NCBI GenBank assembly: GCA_015179025.1
Contig: WHUX01000146.1
Coordinates: 62,001 to 126,000, forward strand
DNA: 64,000 nucleotides
Direction of reading: 5' to 3'
Source of the DNA: Terfezia claveryi
Taxonomy: Eukaryota; Ascomycota; Pezizomycetes; Pezizales; Pezizaceae
Shown here: in pieces, positions 32,289 through 46,728 of the stretch
How positions within the stretch are numbered: the stretch's first letter is position 1
How the letters are laid out: each line of letters begins with the position of its first letter
Program-made: the position numbers and the translations under genes
Notes under the pieces: model-generated
Seen by the model: only the letters and a program-made list of their open reading frames with translations
What the model was told of the DNA's origin: nothing
The model's database searches: none

Positions 32289-35200
32289 CTTCCCCATATA
32301 GAAGGATTTCCAATCCTTAATTCTCTTGCTCTACTAAATTAGTTTCCATTATTTCTAAGATTTGATTTATTGTTAATACATTTGTATTAACATGAATATT
32401 TTTAGTGTTTCTTTGACTTATAATTTTATCTTATTCTTGTTAGATAAGAGCTTGAGTCTTATCTCTAGTTCATGGTCCTTGTTTTTTTTTAGTCATTCAT
32501 TATCTCTAGAATGTATTTTCCATACTTCCGGTTGTTCAGAAGTCTTAGAGAATTTTAGTAGTGATATCTTTAGCATTTACTTAGGAATCATATTTAGGAG
32601 AGTATTCTAGGAATCTGACCTTATATTGTCTTTCTCTAGTTGGAAGAGCTATTTTTAATTCTAATACCTTTTCAACTTTATAATGATCATCTTGAATTGG
32701 GCCCGGTTTCTGAGTTTGTCTCTGAGGGACCTAGGTAGGATTGTTTTTACAATAGGGTTTAAGTTTACTGATATGAAAAGTATTATATATGAGATGGAGG
32801 TCAGGTTGATAGGACAGGTCTAGACTATAGTTGTTGCATTTCTGATTACTAGAAACAATAGGAAATAGGCCAAGCCATTTTGGTTCAAGCTTAAGTGAGA
32901 TATTTGATAGGTTAATATTTTCTGAGGAAAGCATAACTTGTTGTTTGACTGAAAATTTGGTTATATTGGGTAGTCCTTTATTTGCTTGAGATGCTTAAGT
33001 CTCCTTAGTATTATATAGGTTTTTAGATGTTACCTCATGATGTTTGTTTGCTGGTATATATGTATTAATAGAGTATAGAAGTATTGATATCCTAAGATAT
33101 GCATTATGTTCAAATAGTATAGAATAGTAGCCATTCTGTCTAGTAGTATTATATCTAGAGTTAAGTTTCAACTGTATCTCTAGTAGTTTCTGTAGCCAAT
33201 CAAATCCTTCAACTTTACCTGCTCTTGCTACTTACAGAATTTCTTTATTCATAATTTCTAATTATCTATCTATATATATATCATATGTAGTGGATAGTTC
33301 CAACTTGATTCATTTATTCCTAGCCCAATCTTAAAAGTACATTAATATAAAAAGGGTTTCATGGTTAAAAACAATACAAAAAGGATATCCCATAGTTGGG
33401 ACTATATGAGCATCAAAAGTAGAAGTACATTGTTCTACTGTAAAATTATTTAAGATAGGAATAAGAAACTTAAATCCTAATTGCCTATCAACAATCATCT
33501 AAAGTCATGAAATACAAACTATATAATCTTCTTCAATAGAAATATTCGGGTACAAAATTAAAAACTTAGTAAACACAGGTGCTAACTTAAGAAAATCCAT
33601 CAATATATCTGTCTATAGCCTACTTGGTACATGTAATAGAGTTACAAGTCCAAGTAGTACCTTATTGAAATACTTTATCTATTGACAAGCAATATAACCT
33701 CTAATATATTCCTTAGTTGGTTCTGCAAAGGACTAGCAATCATATCGGTCAAGAAGATATTTCATAGTTTTTTCAAAGCCACTATAAATAGTTGCTTTAT
33801 ATATATCCTTAATAACTAATTCGAGATAGTTTTTACCTTCGATATTAAAGGTAGAGGGGAAGACTAATCTCTATTTTTCTTGTTAGTTCTTAATATATAA
33901 AAATCTATCTTTTCTCCTATGATCTTTATAGCTCATAATGGTATCATAGTAGTTCTTCTAGATAGGATATACTTTCATATACAACTAATATACAGCTTTC
34001 ATACTTGTACCTTAGTCTAGCCAATATGTAATAAAGTAGTCCTTATGATCTTTCTATCTATCACTGATATATTTCTCTTCAATAAACTTGTTTAGGGTTG
34101 CTTCAATTCTTTAGTTAAAGTCATTGATAGTGAGCTTCTTCTCCTTACATATAGAAGGATCATATCCTAAGAACTTACAGAAATTACAATGCTGTCTAAG
34201 GGTCTTAGTGTCTTGAATAAAGGAGGGTGCTAGGTCTTTATTAATAGCTTTTCTCTTTTAGAAATGAGTAGTAATAGTGGCAGTGTTGATTTGAATTACA
34301 TTGTTGCTGCTAGCAGTTGCAGCTAGTTGTTGAAGTACATTCTATAGTTGTTAAGGGACAATAGGAGTATCCTTGATTTCCTATTCTATTTGTTGTGTGC
34401 TTATTTATTTAGTAGGGTTACTAAACTGAATGTCAGGTTAGAGAGAGGGTATGTCAGTTTGTTAGTATTCTATCTCTTTGCCTCTTCCTTAATTTTATAG
34501 ACAGCTTCTTTGTAGCTGAAAGCTTTAGGAGGTAGATATGCTTGAGTTTGTTGTATTGGTGCTAATTTCTTTTTAGACTCATTTATGGATATAAGGTATG
34601 CAATACAAGTCATGAGGAATTCCTTCTCTTTCTTAAGAACTGAGGCCGACTGGTCATAGTTTAAACTGCTGTATCTGTAGTGGTTGCAGATTGCATATAT
34701 TTTGATAGTGAATATATAGTTATTCATGGTATAGGAACTGCCATGAGTAGGGTAGTAAAAATTTTAACAAAAGGACCAATATATTATTTTGTTCTTTTGC
34801 TAATTACTATAAGCTAGGTCAATAGCAATTTCCTTCACTTCTTCAGGAGCAATGTTATTGTATTGATTGTTTTCAGAAAAGAAAGGCCTACTGAAACCCT
34901 CTTCTAGTATAGTAGATAAAGTCTCATCATTTGAATACTCTTCTTCTTTTATTATATTATATTTGCTTTCTTCGTACTAAATACCCTTAAAGTATGGACA
35001 GAAGATATAGTGTCTAAGTTCTTTAACTCTTCAATGATATTTATTGAAGTCACAGTTGATATGCTTGAAATTAATAGCTCTTTATTCTGCTATGAAATTA
35101 TCTGAGACAGAAATAAGAAACTTGAATCTTAATTGTCTATCGACAATCATCTAAAGTTGTGAAATACATATTATATGATCTTTTTTAATAAGAATATTTA

Positions 35201-38200
35201 AGTACAAAATTAAATACTTTGTAAACATAGGTGCTAACTTAAGAAAATCAATTGATATGTCTGTCCATATTCTACTTGGTACATTTAATACAGTTATGAG
35301 TTCAAGTGGTGCCTGGTTAGAATACTTTGTCCATTGATAAGTATCGTAACTTCTGATATAGTCCTTAGTTAGTTCTGCAAAGGACTGGCAATCATATTGG
35401 TCAGTAAGTTATTTCATTATTTTTTCAATGCTACTATAAGCAGTTGCTTCATATACATCTTTAATAACCAATTTGAAATCATTCTTATCTTTCCTATTTA
35501 AGGTACAGGGCAAGACTAATATCTATTATTCTGGTTGGTTCTTAACATACAAAACTCCATCTTTTCTCCTATAATTCTTACAGCTCATAAAGGTATCATA
35601 GTAGTTCTTCCAGATAGGACATACTCTCATATATGATTAATATCTAGCTTTTATACCTTGGTCTAGCCAATGTATAATGAAGTAGTCCTTGTCATCTACC
35701 TATCCATCACTAATGTGTTCCTTTTCAATAAGCTTGTTGAGGGTCGGTTCAATCTATTGATTAAAGTTATTGATAGTAGGTTTCTTCTCCTTACTTGTAG
35801 AAGCATTATATCCTGAGAACTTACAGAAATCACAATGCTATCTGAAGGTCTTGGTGCTTTGAATAAAAGAAAGTGCCAGGCCTCTATCAATAGCTACTCG
35901 CTTTTGGGAATGAGTAGTGATAGTAGTAGTATTAACTAGAATTGCATTGCTACTGCTAGTAGTTACAGCTGGTTGTTGAGGTATATTCCATGGTTGTTGA
36001 GGGGCAACAGGAGTATACATAATCTTCTGTTCTATTTGTTAGGTGCTCATTTGTTCGGTAGGATTGCTGAACTGAATGTTAGATTTTAGAGAGAGATGAG
36101 TCCAGTTTTCAGTGTTTCATCTCTTTACCCATTCCTTAATTTTATAAATAGCTTCATCATAGCTGAGAGCTTGTGCAGGTAGATATACTAGTATTTATTG
36201 TACTGGTGCTAGTTCCTTTTAAGACTCATTTGTAGATATGAGATACGCAATAAGAGTTGTAAGGAATTTCTTCTCCTTCTTAAGAGTTGAGGCTAATAAG
36301 TTACAGTTTAAACTGCCATGTCCTTAGTAGTTGCAAATTGCATATATTTTGATAGTGAACATGCAGTTGTTTATAGCATAGGAACTGCTATGAGTTGGAC
36401 AGTAGAAATCTCGATAAAAGGACTAATACATACTTTTGTATTGTTGCCAATTGCTATGAGCAATATTAATAGCAATTTCCTGTACTTCTTCTGAATTGAG
36501 AGTATTTTGTAGTGTATTTTCAGAAGAGAAAGGCCTATATCTCAATCCAAGAACTGTTAAAGGTTTGTTCTTGTTTATATTGGGTATACAATCATACTTA
36601 CTGAAAACTTCTTCTAGTATAGTGGATAGAGTCTTGTCAGCTGAAGACTCTTCTTACTTCCATATATCATATTCACTTTCTTTATCATAGATGCTCTCGA
36701 AGTATAGATAGAAGATATAGTATCTAAGTTCTTCGGCTCTTCCATAATATTTGTTGTAATTATAATCAACATGCTTAAAATTAATAGCTCCGCAAGAAAC
36801 CATATTGTTCTAAGTAAAGGTTTCTAGTAAGTGAAAGATTCTTAAAGTGTTGGTAGAGATGTTTTGGTTGTAGGTATTGTTAGGAGGATTGATGCTGTTG
36901 GAAATATAATCATCCTCGGTAGTGGAAGTGTCTATTTATGTTTTTTTAATAGAGCATTCGCTATCAAATTTTCCTTTTTTACAGTATTTGTATGTCTGTA
37001 TTAAATTCTATTAGGTAATCTTACCATCACCTCGATTTCTAACTTATAGGCATTTGAGCATAGAAGGTTACTAATAGTTGGTAGTTAGTAAGGATAGTGA
37101 ACTTATGACCTTTCAATTATGCTTCCAAAAATTTTAATGAATCAATAATCACTAATAATTCCTATTTAAAGGTAGGATAATTGAGTTGTGCTGGAATAAT
37201 TTTTATAGAGTAGAAGTATTATGGTTTGATGTGTATCAACAGTCCTTGACCTATCTGCAATCCTAGTCCTACATCACTAGTATTACAGACTAAATATTTG
37301 GCTTCTATAGACTCATTATTCCAGCGTTTTAAAACATGTGGAGAATTCATGAGTTCCTTAAGTTTTTGAAACAATGTATTATAAGTATTTATCCATTCCT
37401 ATTTCTTCATTTCTCTTTGCAGTTCTGACAGAGTGCTGGCATACGATACTAAGTCAACAATAAATCTACAAAAGTAATTAACAATTCTAAAGAATCCTCT
37501 AAGATCCTTTTTTTATGTAGGAGTTAGGAATGTTAATATAGTAGTTCTCTTCTTTGGGTCTACATATAATCCGTTCAATGTCAAAACATGTCCTAAGATT
37601 TCCAATCTTAGAGTAAAGAACTGGCATTTGTTTTCTTTAAGATAGAATTTTTTATCCTATAAATATTGAAGGACTTTTTTCAATAATTCTACATGTTCTT
37701 TATATATTTTGGAGAATATAATAATATTATCAATATAGATAATTAAGTTTTTATAGACCATGTCCCTAAAAGTTTCATGCATAATGTGAACTATAGTAGC
37801 TAGTGCATTACAATCCCTCTATTGTATAACTCTACTTCTAAAATATTCTATGTAATATAAAAAAGTAGAGTATTACTCAGAATTTTTATTATTCCTAATA
37901 TTAAAAAATCTATTGGCCAAGTTAAGCTTAGTCCAAATAAGATTCTTTACTACTAGTTCAAATGCTTCATTAATATCTGGCAATAGAGTGTGGTCCAGTT
38001 CAACAGCTCAATTGCAGTCTCAACAGTCATTGACATGTCTGGCTTCTTCTAGTTTGTCTCGTTTAGGGATAGTAAATATGACTATAGCATTTGTGTTATT
38101 TTCTACTTTATATATGTGACCTGATACTTTTTCTTTAACAAATTTGTAATGGATTTGTTGTCTGAATCGATATCCTGAAGGTCACTATTTTAGTATCTAA

Positions 38201-38426
38201 GTAGCTCTGGCTTTTAGTTTGATAGTATGATTAATCTTTCTTAATAGCAGTAATTTCCATAGAATTGTCTTACAAAATAATAAGGGAACTTTCATTACTG
38301 GATTGAATTACTTCTATACTATAGAAACAGCTGTCATAAGTTCTCTTTCTGATTTAGTATCTTCAGTATTACTAATATTTTCTCAATTATCTGGTTCTCT
38401 ATAATCTGACACTAATTCACAACTAA
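32289..38426 (-). pseudogene. A2 pol with an internal tandem duplication
   Basis: From 38426 downward: end of protease linker, RT (catalytic YIDD now YIDN near 37735), RNase H (about 37300-37050), the Cys/His-rich domain and integrase start present twice (see 33430-36790), integrase C-terminus (32934-32731) and chromodomain (about 32700-32590; KVEKVLELK...QYKVRFLEYS). Stops are frequent; almost all differences from A1 are transitions, mostly at CpA/TpG and CpG. Confidence 0.83.
33430..36790 (-). repeat. 1.65-1.7 kb tandem duplication inside A2
   Basis: Two direct copies, 33430-35080 and about 35083-36790, of the stretch from the integrase core (plus-strand TCTGCTATGAAATTATCTGA side) to the CCHC-domain linker (GCTTGAAATTAATAGCTC side). 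In A1 this stretch is single (about 29-1734). The copies differ from each other by many transitions, so the duplication predates much of the RIP, or RIP acted on each copy separately. Confidence 0.75.
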
Positions 38427-38431
38427 CCTGT

Positions 38432-39110
38432 TGTAATAGAGAACGTTATTTCATTGGTTATATAATTGCTTATATACTTTTGTATTTCCTATATTACTAC
38501 TGGTTTATATAACTAAGCCTCTGGGTTGAAGGACTAGCCTTCTACTACCTCCTACTGCTTTATAAGTATCCATAACACGCGGAATTTGCCATGGGAAGTT
38601 CTATGGTACTTTCCATATAAAGATACTCTCATTATAGTTGCATGACCTCTGTTTAAAGGCATGTGACTCATTACTATAGCCATATGACCATTGTTTAAAG
38701 TTTGTGACTCATTATTATGGCTATATAACCCCTTTTGTACAGCGCACTACCTTCTGGTATGCCACCCTTTATTGTATTTATTTCCTTAGTCATCAGATCT
38801 TAGAAGAGTATAAATAGGCTACTAGATTCCATCTGGAATCCACAGAAAGAAAGCAAGTAACAAGAAGCACACAGTAGCAAGCAAGCCTTAATTTAGATCA
38901 GATTAAGATCATATAGCTTAGATAGTACAAATTATATAAGATAGATTACACCAGTTAATTACTGTTCCCTCTGGGAATGTCCTACATAATAATCTCCCTA
39001 CCATTTTGAGGTCTTACCTCAGCAGAACCGAAATACACAAACGTCTATGCCAATGGATATAGATTATATAAACAGTACTGAATAAATACTATCTAGTACT
39101 ATTCATTATA
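38432..39110 (+). repeat. 5' LTR of A3 (679 bp)
   Basis: TGTAATAGAGAACG...CATTATA (terminal CA mutated to TA). TATA box TATAAATA at 38809-38816. Followed by TTTTTTTAACTTACTTA, as in A1, without a TGG-type primer site. Confidence 0.92.
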
Positions 39111-39339
39111 TTTTTTTAACTTACTTATCTAATCATTACTCTCAAATCCAATACCTAATCAACCTTCAGATACTTTTAATTACACTTACCCAAGTATATA
39201 CAATTCGATACACAAGTACACATATGAAATCAATATTATTATTCAACTAGCTAGCCAACAAAAAAATCCAACAAATGAGAGATCAGACTCTTAACTGCAG
39301 TATATCAATAAAAGACTTAGAAGCAAGCTAAGTAGAGCT

Positions 39340-39945
39340 CTAATGGGTAGTGGTATCCTATATTAAATAATCCTACCCTTATTCATAATACTTTTCCCAA
39401 TAAGATCGACAACTTATCTTGTACTCCTAGCAACTGCTATCTCATTTGTACCTATAAATCCAGTACACTATTGAAAAACTGGCCCCCTAGGTCCTAGGAA
39501 TAATTGGTCTAAACAACTAAGTATCACAATCTGAAAGCTCAAATCTCACTGCCTCTACTACAAGCATTTCCTCCAGAAAAGAATTACCTCCATCAGAACC
39601 TTCCTTACACCCAGACATCTCTACCAATACCTCTGCACCCTTAACGTCTACCTCAATACACTAATCAGAAAAAGTGACACTCTTCCCAAAAGAACTAGAA
39701 CTAGATTCTAAACCAGTAGACAAAGAAAAACCAAGACTATAAAAAACATTAGGATCCTGACATCCAGCCTCACCAGGCTCATAAGCCACTGAGCCAACAG
39801 AACTGTCAGTCGAACAGAGATCATAAGGATCATCAGCTACCATACCATCAGCACAGTAAAGTGCCAAAGAAGAAAAGTAACTCGGTGATTGTATCACATA
39901 ACTAGCTAAATTTGGTTATAGACAGACAATGAAATCAGATATAAT
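39340..39945 (-). pseudogene. Antisense ORF remnant in the A3 leader
   Basis: Counterpart of the A1 antisense ORF: segments FSSLALYCADGMVADDPYDL and GKSVTFSD are readable, the start ATG is ATA, a few stops interrupt the second half, and the stop position (39342-39340) matches. The region 39111-39339 is leader with no feature seen. Confidence 0.45.
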
Positions 39946-42499
39946 GGCATCTGAACTTAGTAACAAGACTAAGAGGTTGAGACAGTTAACCATATTACCT
40001 AAAGATATTAAGAAATTAGTAAAAGAAACTCTCAGAAAGACTAGATTTATAGTTCCTAATACAGAAGAGGAAATAAATCTACCCATGAATATAAAAATAG
40101 GAGAACTAGGTAGAGCAGGAACCAAACTATATTTTAGTATGGCCTTGCCTCTTGTACCAGATGAATTTTGAGATAGACATCTTCCAATGATTGAGGAGAT
40201 TTTGAAATATACTTGCTTAATAGGACATGCCCAATAGTATCATGCTAAAGATATATGACTCTTAATAGAAGCCATAGTAAAACACTATTTATAGCTAACA
40301 CCATACCCATTCAAAGAAAAGGACTTAAAAATGAACGCATTTTTAAGTAAGGAATTAAAGAAACTTGTTGTTCCAATTTTAAGGAACCCGAATTAGGTAA
40401 GAAATAACTGGGAAGAAATAATGGCATTCATGATGAGTGGTACTTATCTAAAAGAATCAGCATATACCACAGAGGATTTTTTCAATCCTAGCAAAGAACT
40501 TCCAGAAGTGTTCCTGAGAACACTGAAAGATCAATTGAAAGGCAAAAGTCGAGCACCTGAGATACCAGAAATGAGGACTGAGTCAGCCAAACAACTAGAT
40601 AACAAAGACCAACCACCAGAAGATATAGAATTACTAGAAGATGATAATGATCTTGACATAGGACTAGACCAGCAGAAGCATAAAATGCAAGGAGGAGGAC
40701 AAGACCCCGATGATAGTAGAGATGATGGCTCGGACTCTGATAAGGTATTGTCAGTTGCAAGTCAAACTCTTAAAAGAAAACCTAAACAAGGAAAATGAGT
40801 TGAACACTAGCAATGGGAATCTACAACAGGAATAGTTACAACGAATAAATATAAAGCAATAAATACTTTAAAAGGAATAAAGATTGATCTACCAGAAAAA
40901 ATAAGAGGAGAAGACAAAAAATGGCAAGACTTATAATATTTTGACTCTTGGGCAACAGCAATGCAATGTTAGTTTGTTATCAAAGGAATAGATTTGGAAG
41001 GCGCTACAGCTTTAGAAATTGTTGGATTCAGAATAGAAGGGAGCATGCTCACTACTTATAATCAATTCCTAAGAGAAAAAGGAAGTAATATGATATTCTT
41101 TAGATTCATACTAGTACTAAGGGATTTTCTGATACCCTCCACTAGTAAGGACATTTTATAGAAATGATAGGAGACAGCCATACTATATAAGGACTGACGT
41201 CATATAGGAATTAAACAGTTTGCTAACTGGCTTACTGAAATGCAAATCAAATTGATTGACAAGGATGGCAAACAATCAATATTGCAGGAAGCAAAAAGAA
41301 GAAAGTTTCTTAATCACCTGCTGCCATATATGTTAGCTACATTAATTCCTTTAATCAAAGAAAAATGGTCATATGATGAGCTCATGTATCAAGCAGAGTC
41401 ATATGAAGCCTTAAAGAAAGATATTGCTCTACCATCCACAATAAATACATCTTAAAGACAATATCCTTAGAATGAAAATCAGAGTCACTATCCATGTAGG
41501 GACCAGAATCAATGACAAAAAACAGGATTCAATCCTAGCAGCAATCCCAACACCAAACCTAATACAGAAAAACGGAAGGACTGATATTAGGACACCATCA
41601 TAAAAAAATTGGATCAGAAGATGAAGATGTAATAAATTAGAGACAAGAAATGTTTATAGTGTTGGAACCCTGGACATTTATATAAGAACTGTAGGAAATG
41701 ACAAAATAAGGTACCCATGCCTACAGCCGTATAAGATTTAGCTTTACCGATAGCTATTAAAAGCAAAAACAACAAGGATAAAATCAAGGAATGACTCTTG
41801 TCAAAACAGGTACTAGATTTTAGCAAGGTATTCGTTAGAGCAAATGAACACCCTATACTAGCTTTAATTGATCTCCAAATAAAAGGAGGAGACTTAATCA
41901 ATTTTCAATTTGTACACCTATACAAAATACCGACTAGAAGTATCAAGAAGAAATTATTAAGTACTACAATTAAAGCTTCAAAAGAAATGATAGATAAAGC
42001 TTGTACTATCAAACTTAATTGGATAGGTTATGTAGAAGAAAGAACGTCCCATGTAGCTCATTTGACTGGATGGGACATGATACTAGGAGAACCTGCTCTT
42101 AGCAAAGTGCGAGCAAAAATTCCTGCCTATAAGGAACTACTTACTATCCAACCAGAAAATATTCTACGATTTTAGCTAAGTGTATGGAAGGAACCTAGAA
42201 CCATAGTAAATGGTATAAGATTAGTGTATATACAGGTCAGCTGTGAATCAGTTATAGATTATAGTCAACCAGATAATTGGGAAAATATTAGTGACGCAGA
42301 CGAAACTGATTCAGAAAGAGAACTCGTGATAGCTATTTCTATAGTACAGAAACAATTCAACCCTGTAATGGAGTTTCCCTTATTATTTCCCCAGACAATT
42401 CCTTGGGAATTATCCCCACTAAGAAAAATTAATCACTCTATTAAACCAAAAGCAGGAGCTACTTAGATACCAAAATGGTGACCCTCAGGATATTGATTT
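39944..42499 (+). pseudogene. A3 Gag-protease
   Basis: Starts at the Met aligned with A1 position 5663. N-terminal basic region, acidic region 40560-40790, capsid-like region 40920-41450, CCHC knuckle with one Trp changed to a stop (about 41658-41700; C-x2-C-x4-H-x4-C otherwise intact), protease-like ALIDLQIKGGDLINFQFV (about 41860). The frame then continues into RT without a shift (PLRKINHSIKPKAG), with only stops in the way. Confidence 0.82.
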
Positions 42500-45400
42500 A
42501 GACAATCTATGATAAATTAGTCAAAAAAGAAGCATCAGGTCACATATATAGAGTAAAAAATGACACAAATGCTGTAGTCATGTTCACTATTCTTAAATGA
42601 GATAAACTGGAAGAAGCCAGACATGTCAATGACTGTTAAAATCACAATTTAGGTATCGAACTGGACTACACTCTATTGCCAGATATTAATGAAGCAATTG
42701 AACTAGTAGTGGAGAATTCCATTTGGACTAAGCATGACTTAGCTGATAGATTTTTCAATATTTGGAATAATAAAGAGTCTGAGCAACAGTCTATCTTTTT
42801 ATTTTATGTAGGATATTTCAGGAATAGAGTTATACAATAAGGGGATTGTAACATACAAGCTACTATGGTTCACATTATGCATAAGATTTTTAAGGACATG
42901 GTTTATAAAAATTTAATCATCTATATTGATGATATAATTATATTCTCCAAAATATATGAAGAACATATAAAATTATAGAACAAAGTACTTTAACATCTAC
43001 AGGACGAGAAATTCTATCTCAAAGAAAGCAAATGCCAGTTCTTTACTCTAATATTGGAAATCTTAGGACACGTTTTGATATCAGATAGATTACATATAGA
43101 CTCAAAGAAGAGGACTACTATATTAATATTTCCAACTTCTATAAGAAAAAAAGATCTTTAAGGATTCCTTGGAATTGTTAATTATATTAACAGATTTAGT
43201 CCTGACTTGGCATTATATGCAAGCACCATGTCAGAACTACAAGGAGAAACAAAAAATTGGGAATGGATAGATACTTATAATATAGTATTTAAAAAAATTA
43301 AGAAACTTGTGAATTCCCCACATGTTTTAAAACCCTAGAATAATAAGTCTACTAAACCTAAATATTTAGTCTGTGATGCTAGTAATGTAGGACTAGGATC
43401 ATGGATAGGTCAAGGACTATAGATGCATATCAGACTATTATACTTCTACTCTTGAAAATTTAATCTAGCACAACTCAATTATCCTACCGTTCAAAATGAA
43501 TTATTAGTGATTATTAACTTATTGAAATTTTTTGAAGCACAATTAAGAGGTCACAAGTTCACTATCCTTATAGACTACAAACTATTAGTAACCTTTCATA
43601 CTCAAACACTTGCAAGTTAAAAATTGAGGCGATGGCAAGATTACCTAATGGAATTTGATACAGACATACAGTATACTATAAGAAAGGAAAATTTGATAGC
43701 AGATGCTCTATCAAGAAAGCATAAATACTTGAACACTTCCACCACTAAAGAGGATTATATTTCCAATAGCATCGATCCTCCTAACCATACCTACAACTAC
43801 AATATCTCTATCAACACTTTAAGAACTTTCCGCTTACCAGAAACCTCTACTTAGAACAATATAGTTTCTCGCGCAGCTATCAATTTCGAGCATGTCAACT
43901 GTAACTTCAACAAATGTCATGGAAGAGCTAAAAAACTTGGACACCATATCTTCTGTCCATACTTTGAGAGCATTCCAGATGAAGAAAGTGAATATGACAT
44001 AATGAAAGAAGAAGAGTCCTTAGACGATAAGACTCTATCTACCATACCAGAAAAAGTTTTTAGTAGGTATAATCATGAACCTAATATAAATAAGAATAAA
44101 CCTTTAACAGTTCTTAGACTAAAATATAGGCCTCCATCTTCTAAAAAGGTTCTACAAAAATCTCTTGCTCCCGAAGAAGCAAAGGAAATTGCTATCAATC
44201 TGGCTCATAGCAATTAGTAATAATACAAAAGGATGCACTAGTCTTTTTGCTGAGATTTTTACTCTCTAGTTCATGGCAGCTCCCACGCTATGAACAACTG
44301 CATGTTCACTGTAAAAACATGCGTAATCTACAACCACCACAAACATGGCAGTTTGAAATGTGATCTATCAGCCTTTGTTCTTAAGAAGGAGAAAGAATTC
44401 CTTACAACTTGTATTGCACATCTTGTATCTGCAAATAGGTCTCAAAAGGAACTAATATTAGCATAACAAACACCAGCTTATCTACCTCCATAAGCTCTCA
44501 GCTTCAAAGTGACTATCCAAGAAATTGGAGAATGGGCAAAAAGATGAATTACCAACAAACCAACATACTATACTCTCTAACCCAGCATTTAGTTCAGTAA
44601 CCCTATCGAACAAATGAGCACCCAACAAATGGAACAGAAGATCATAAATACTCCTGTTGCCCCACAACAACTATGTTATACACCTCAATAACTAGCTACA
44701 ACTGCTAGTAGTAGCAATGCCATTCCAATTAATAATACTGCCATTACTACTCATTCTAAAAAGTAAGTAGCTATTGACAAAGGATCAGCACCCTCTTTGT
44801 TTAAGACACCAAAACCTCTAGACAGTATTATGATTTCTGTAAGTTCTCAGGACATAATGCTTCCACATGCAAGGAGAAGAAACCCACCATCAATGACTTC
44901 AATATAAGGATTGAACCGAACCTCAACAAGCTCATTGAAGAGAAACATATCAGCGACAGATAAGAAGATAACAAGGACTACTTTATTACACATTGACTTG
45001 ACCAAGGTACAGGTATGAAAGCCGCATATCAATCGTGTATGAGAGTATGTTCTATCTAGAAGGACTACTATGATATCTTTGTGAACTATAAGGATCATAA
45101 GAGAAAGGATAGATTTTTGTATGTCAAGAACCGACAAGGACAATAGAGATTAGTCTTGCCCTCTACCTTTAATATTGAAGGTAAGAATTATCTTGAATTA
45201 GTTATCAAAGATACACATGAAGCAACTGCTCATAGTGGTATTGAAAAAATGATGAAATATCTTAATGACCGATATGATTGCCAGTCCTTAGCAGAACCAA
45301 CTAAGGACTAAATCAGAAGTTGTGATACTTGTCAATAAACAAAGTATTCCAACAAGGTACTACTTGGACTTGTAACTCTATTACATATACTAAGCAGGCC

Positions 45401-46500
45401 ATGGACAGACATATCAATAGATTTTCTTAAATTAGTACTTGTGTTTACTAAGTGTTCAATTTTATACTCGAATATTCCTGTTGAAAAAGATCATAAAGTT
45501 TGTATTTCTTGACTTTAGATGATTATCAATAGACAATTAGGATTCAAGTTTCTTATTCCTATCTTAGATAATTTCATAGCAGAACAATGTACTGCTACTT
45601 TTAATACTCATGTAGTCCCAACTATGGGATATCCTTTCTGTATTGTTTTTAATGGTGACACTCTTTTTATGTCAATGCACTTTCAAGATTGGGCTAGGAA
45701 TAATAGAATCAAGTTGGAACTGTCTACTGCATATCATTCCCGTGCAGATGAACAATTGGAAATTGTAAACAAAGAAATTCTATAAGTAGCAAGAGCCTGT
45801 AAAATCAAAGGATTTGATTGGCTACAGAAACTACCTAAGATACAGTTGAAAATTAACTCTAGGTATAATACTATTAGATAAAATAGCCTCTTTTCCATAC
45901 TATATAGATTTATTACATATCTTGGCGTATTGATACTTCCATACCTCATTAATGTATATATACTAGCAAATGAATGTCATAAGGTAACATCTATAAGCTT
46001 ATATGATACCAAGAAGACTCAAGAATCTCAAGCAAACAAAAGACTACCCAATATAGCCAAATTTTCAGTCTAACAAAAAGTTATGCTTTCCTCAAAAAAT
46101 ATCAACCTATCGAATATCTCACCAAAACTCAAACCAAAATGGCTAGGTTCATTTCCTATTGTTTCTAGTAATAAGAAATGCAATAACTATAGCCTAGACT
46201 TATCCAGACAACCTAACCTCTACCTCAGATATAATACTTTTCATATCAGCAAACACAAACCCTACTATAAAAACGATCCTACCCAGTTCCCTTTCTGACA
46301 ATCTTAGGAACCAAGACCAATTCAAGATGATCATTATGAAGTTGAAAAGGTATTAGAATTCAGAACAGCACCTCAAACTGGACAAAGACAATATAAGGTC
46401 AGATGGCTAGAATACTCTCTTAAACATGATTCCTGGGTAAACACTAAGGATATTATTACTGAAATTCTTCAAGACTTTAGGACGACTAGAAGTATGGAAG
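42500..46500 (+). pseudogene. A3 pol: RT, RNase H, CCHC domain, integrase, chromodomain
   Basis: RT with YIDD at 42922-42933; RNase H about 43290-43620 (VCDASNVGLGSWIGQG); Cys/His-rich extra domain 43624-44960 with two knuckles (first has its second Cys as Tyr; second reads YDFCKFSGHNASTC with the first Cys as Tyr and the more typical Gly-His); integrase HHCC near 45220-45340, core with FQDWARNNRIK and STAYHSRADEQLE (about 45690-45765); IN C-terminus about 46083-46290; chromodomain about 46320-46480 (YEVEKVLEF...QYKVRWLEYSLKHDSWV). Transitions and stops throughout. Confidence 0.83.
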
Positions 46501-46728
46501 ATATATTTAAGAGACATCGAAGAACTAAAAGAAAACAAGGACTATGAACCAGGGATGAGACTTGAGCTCTCATCCAACAAGAACGAGATAGAATCATGAG
46601 TCTAGGAAATACTAATGATATTCATGTAAACGCTAATGTATTAATAATGCATCAAATCTTATGATGTATGGAAACCAATATGGCAAAGCGAAAGAAGTAA
46701 GGATAGGAAATCCTTCTATGTGGGGAAG

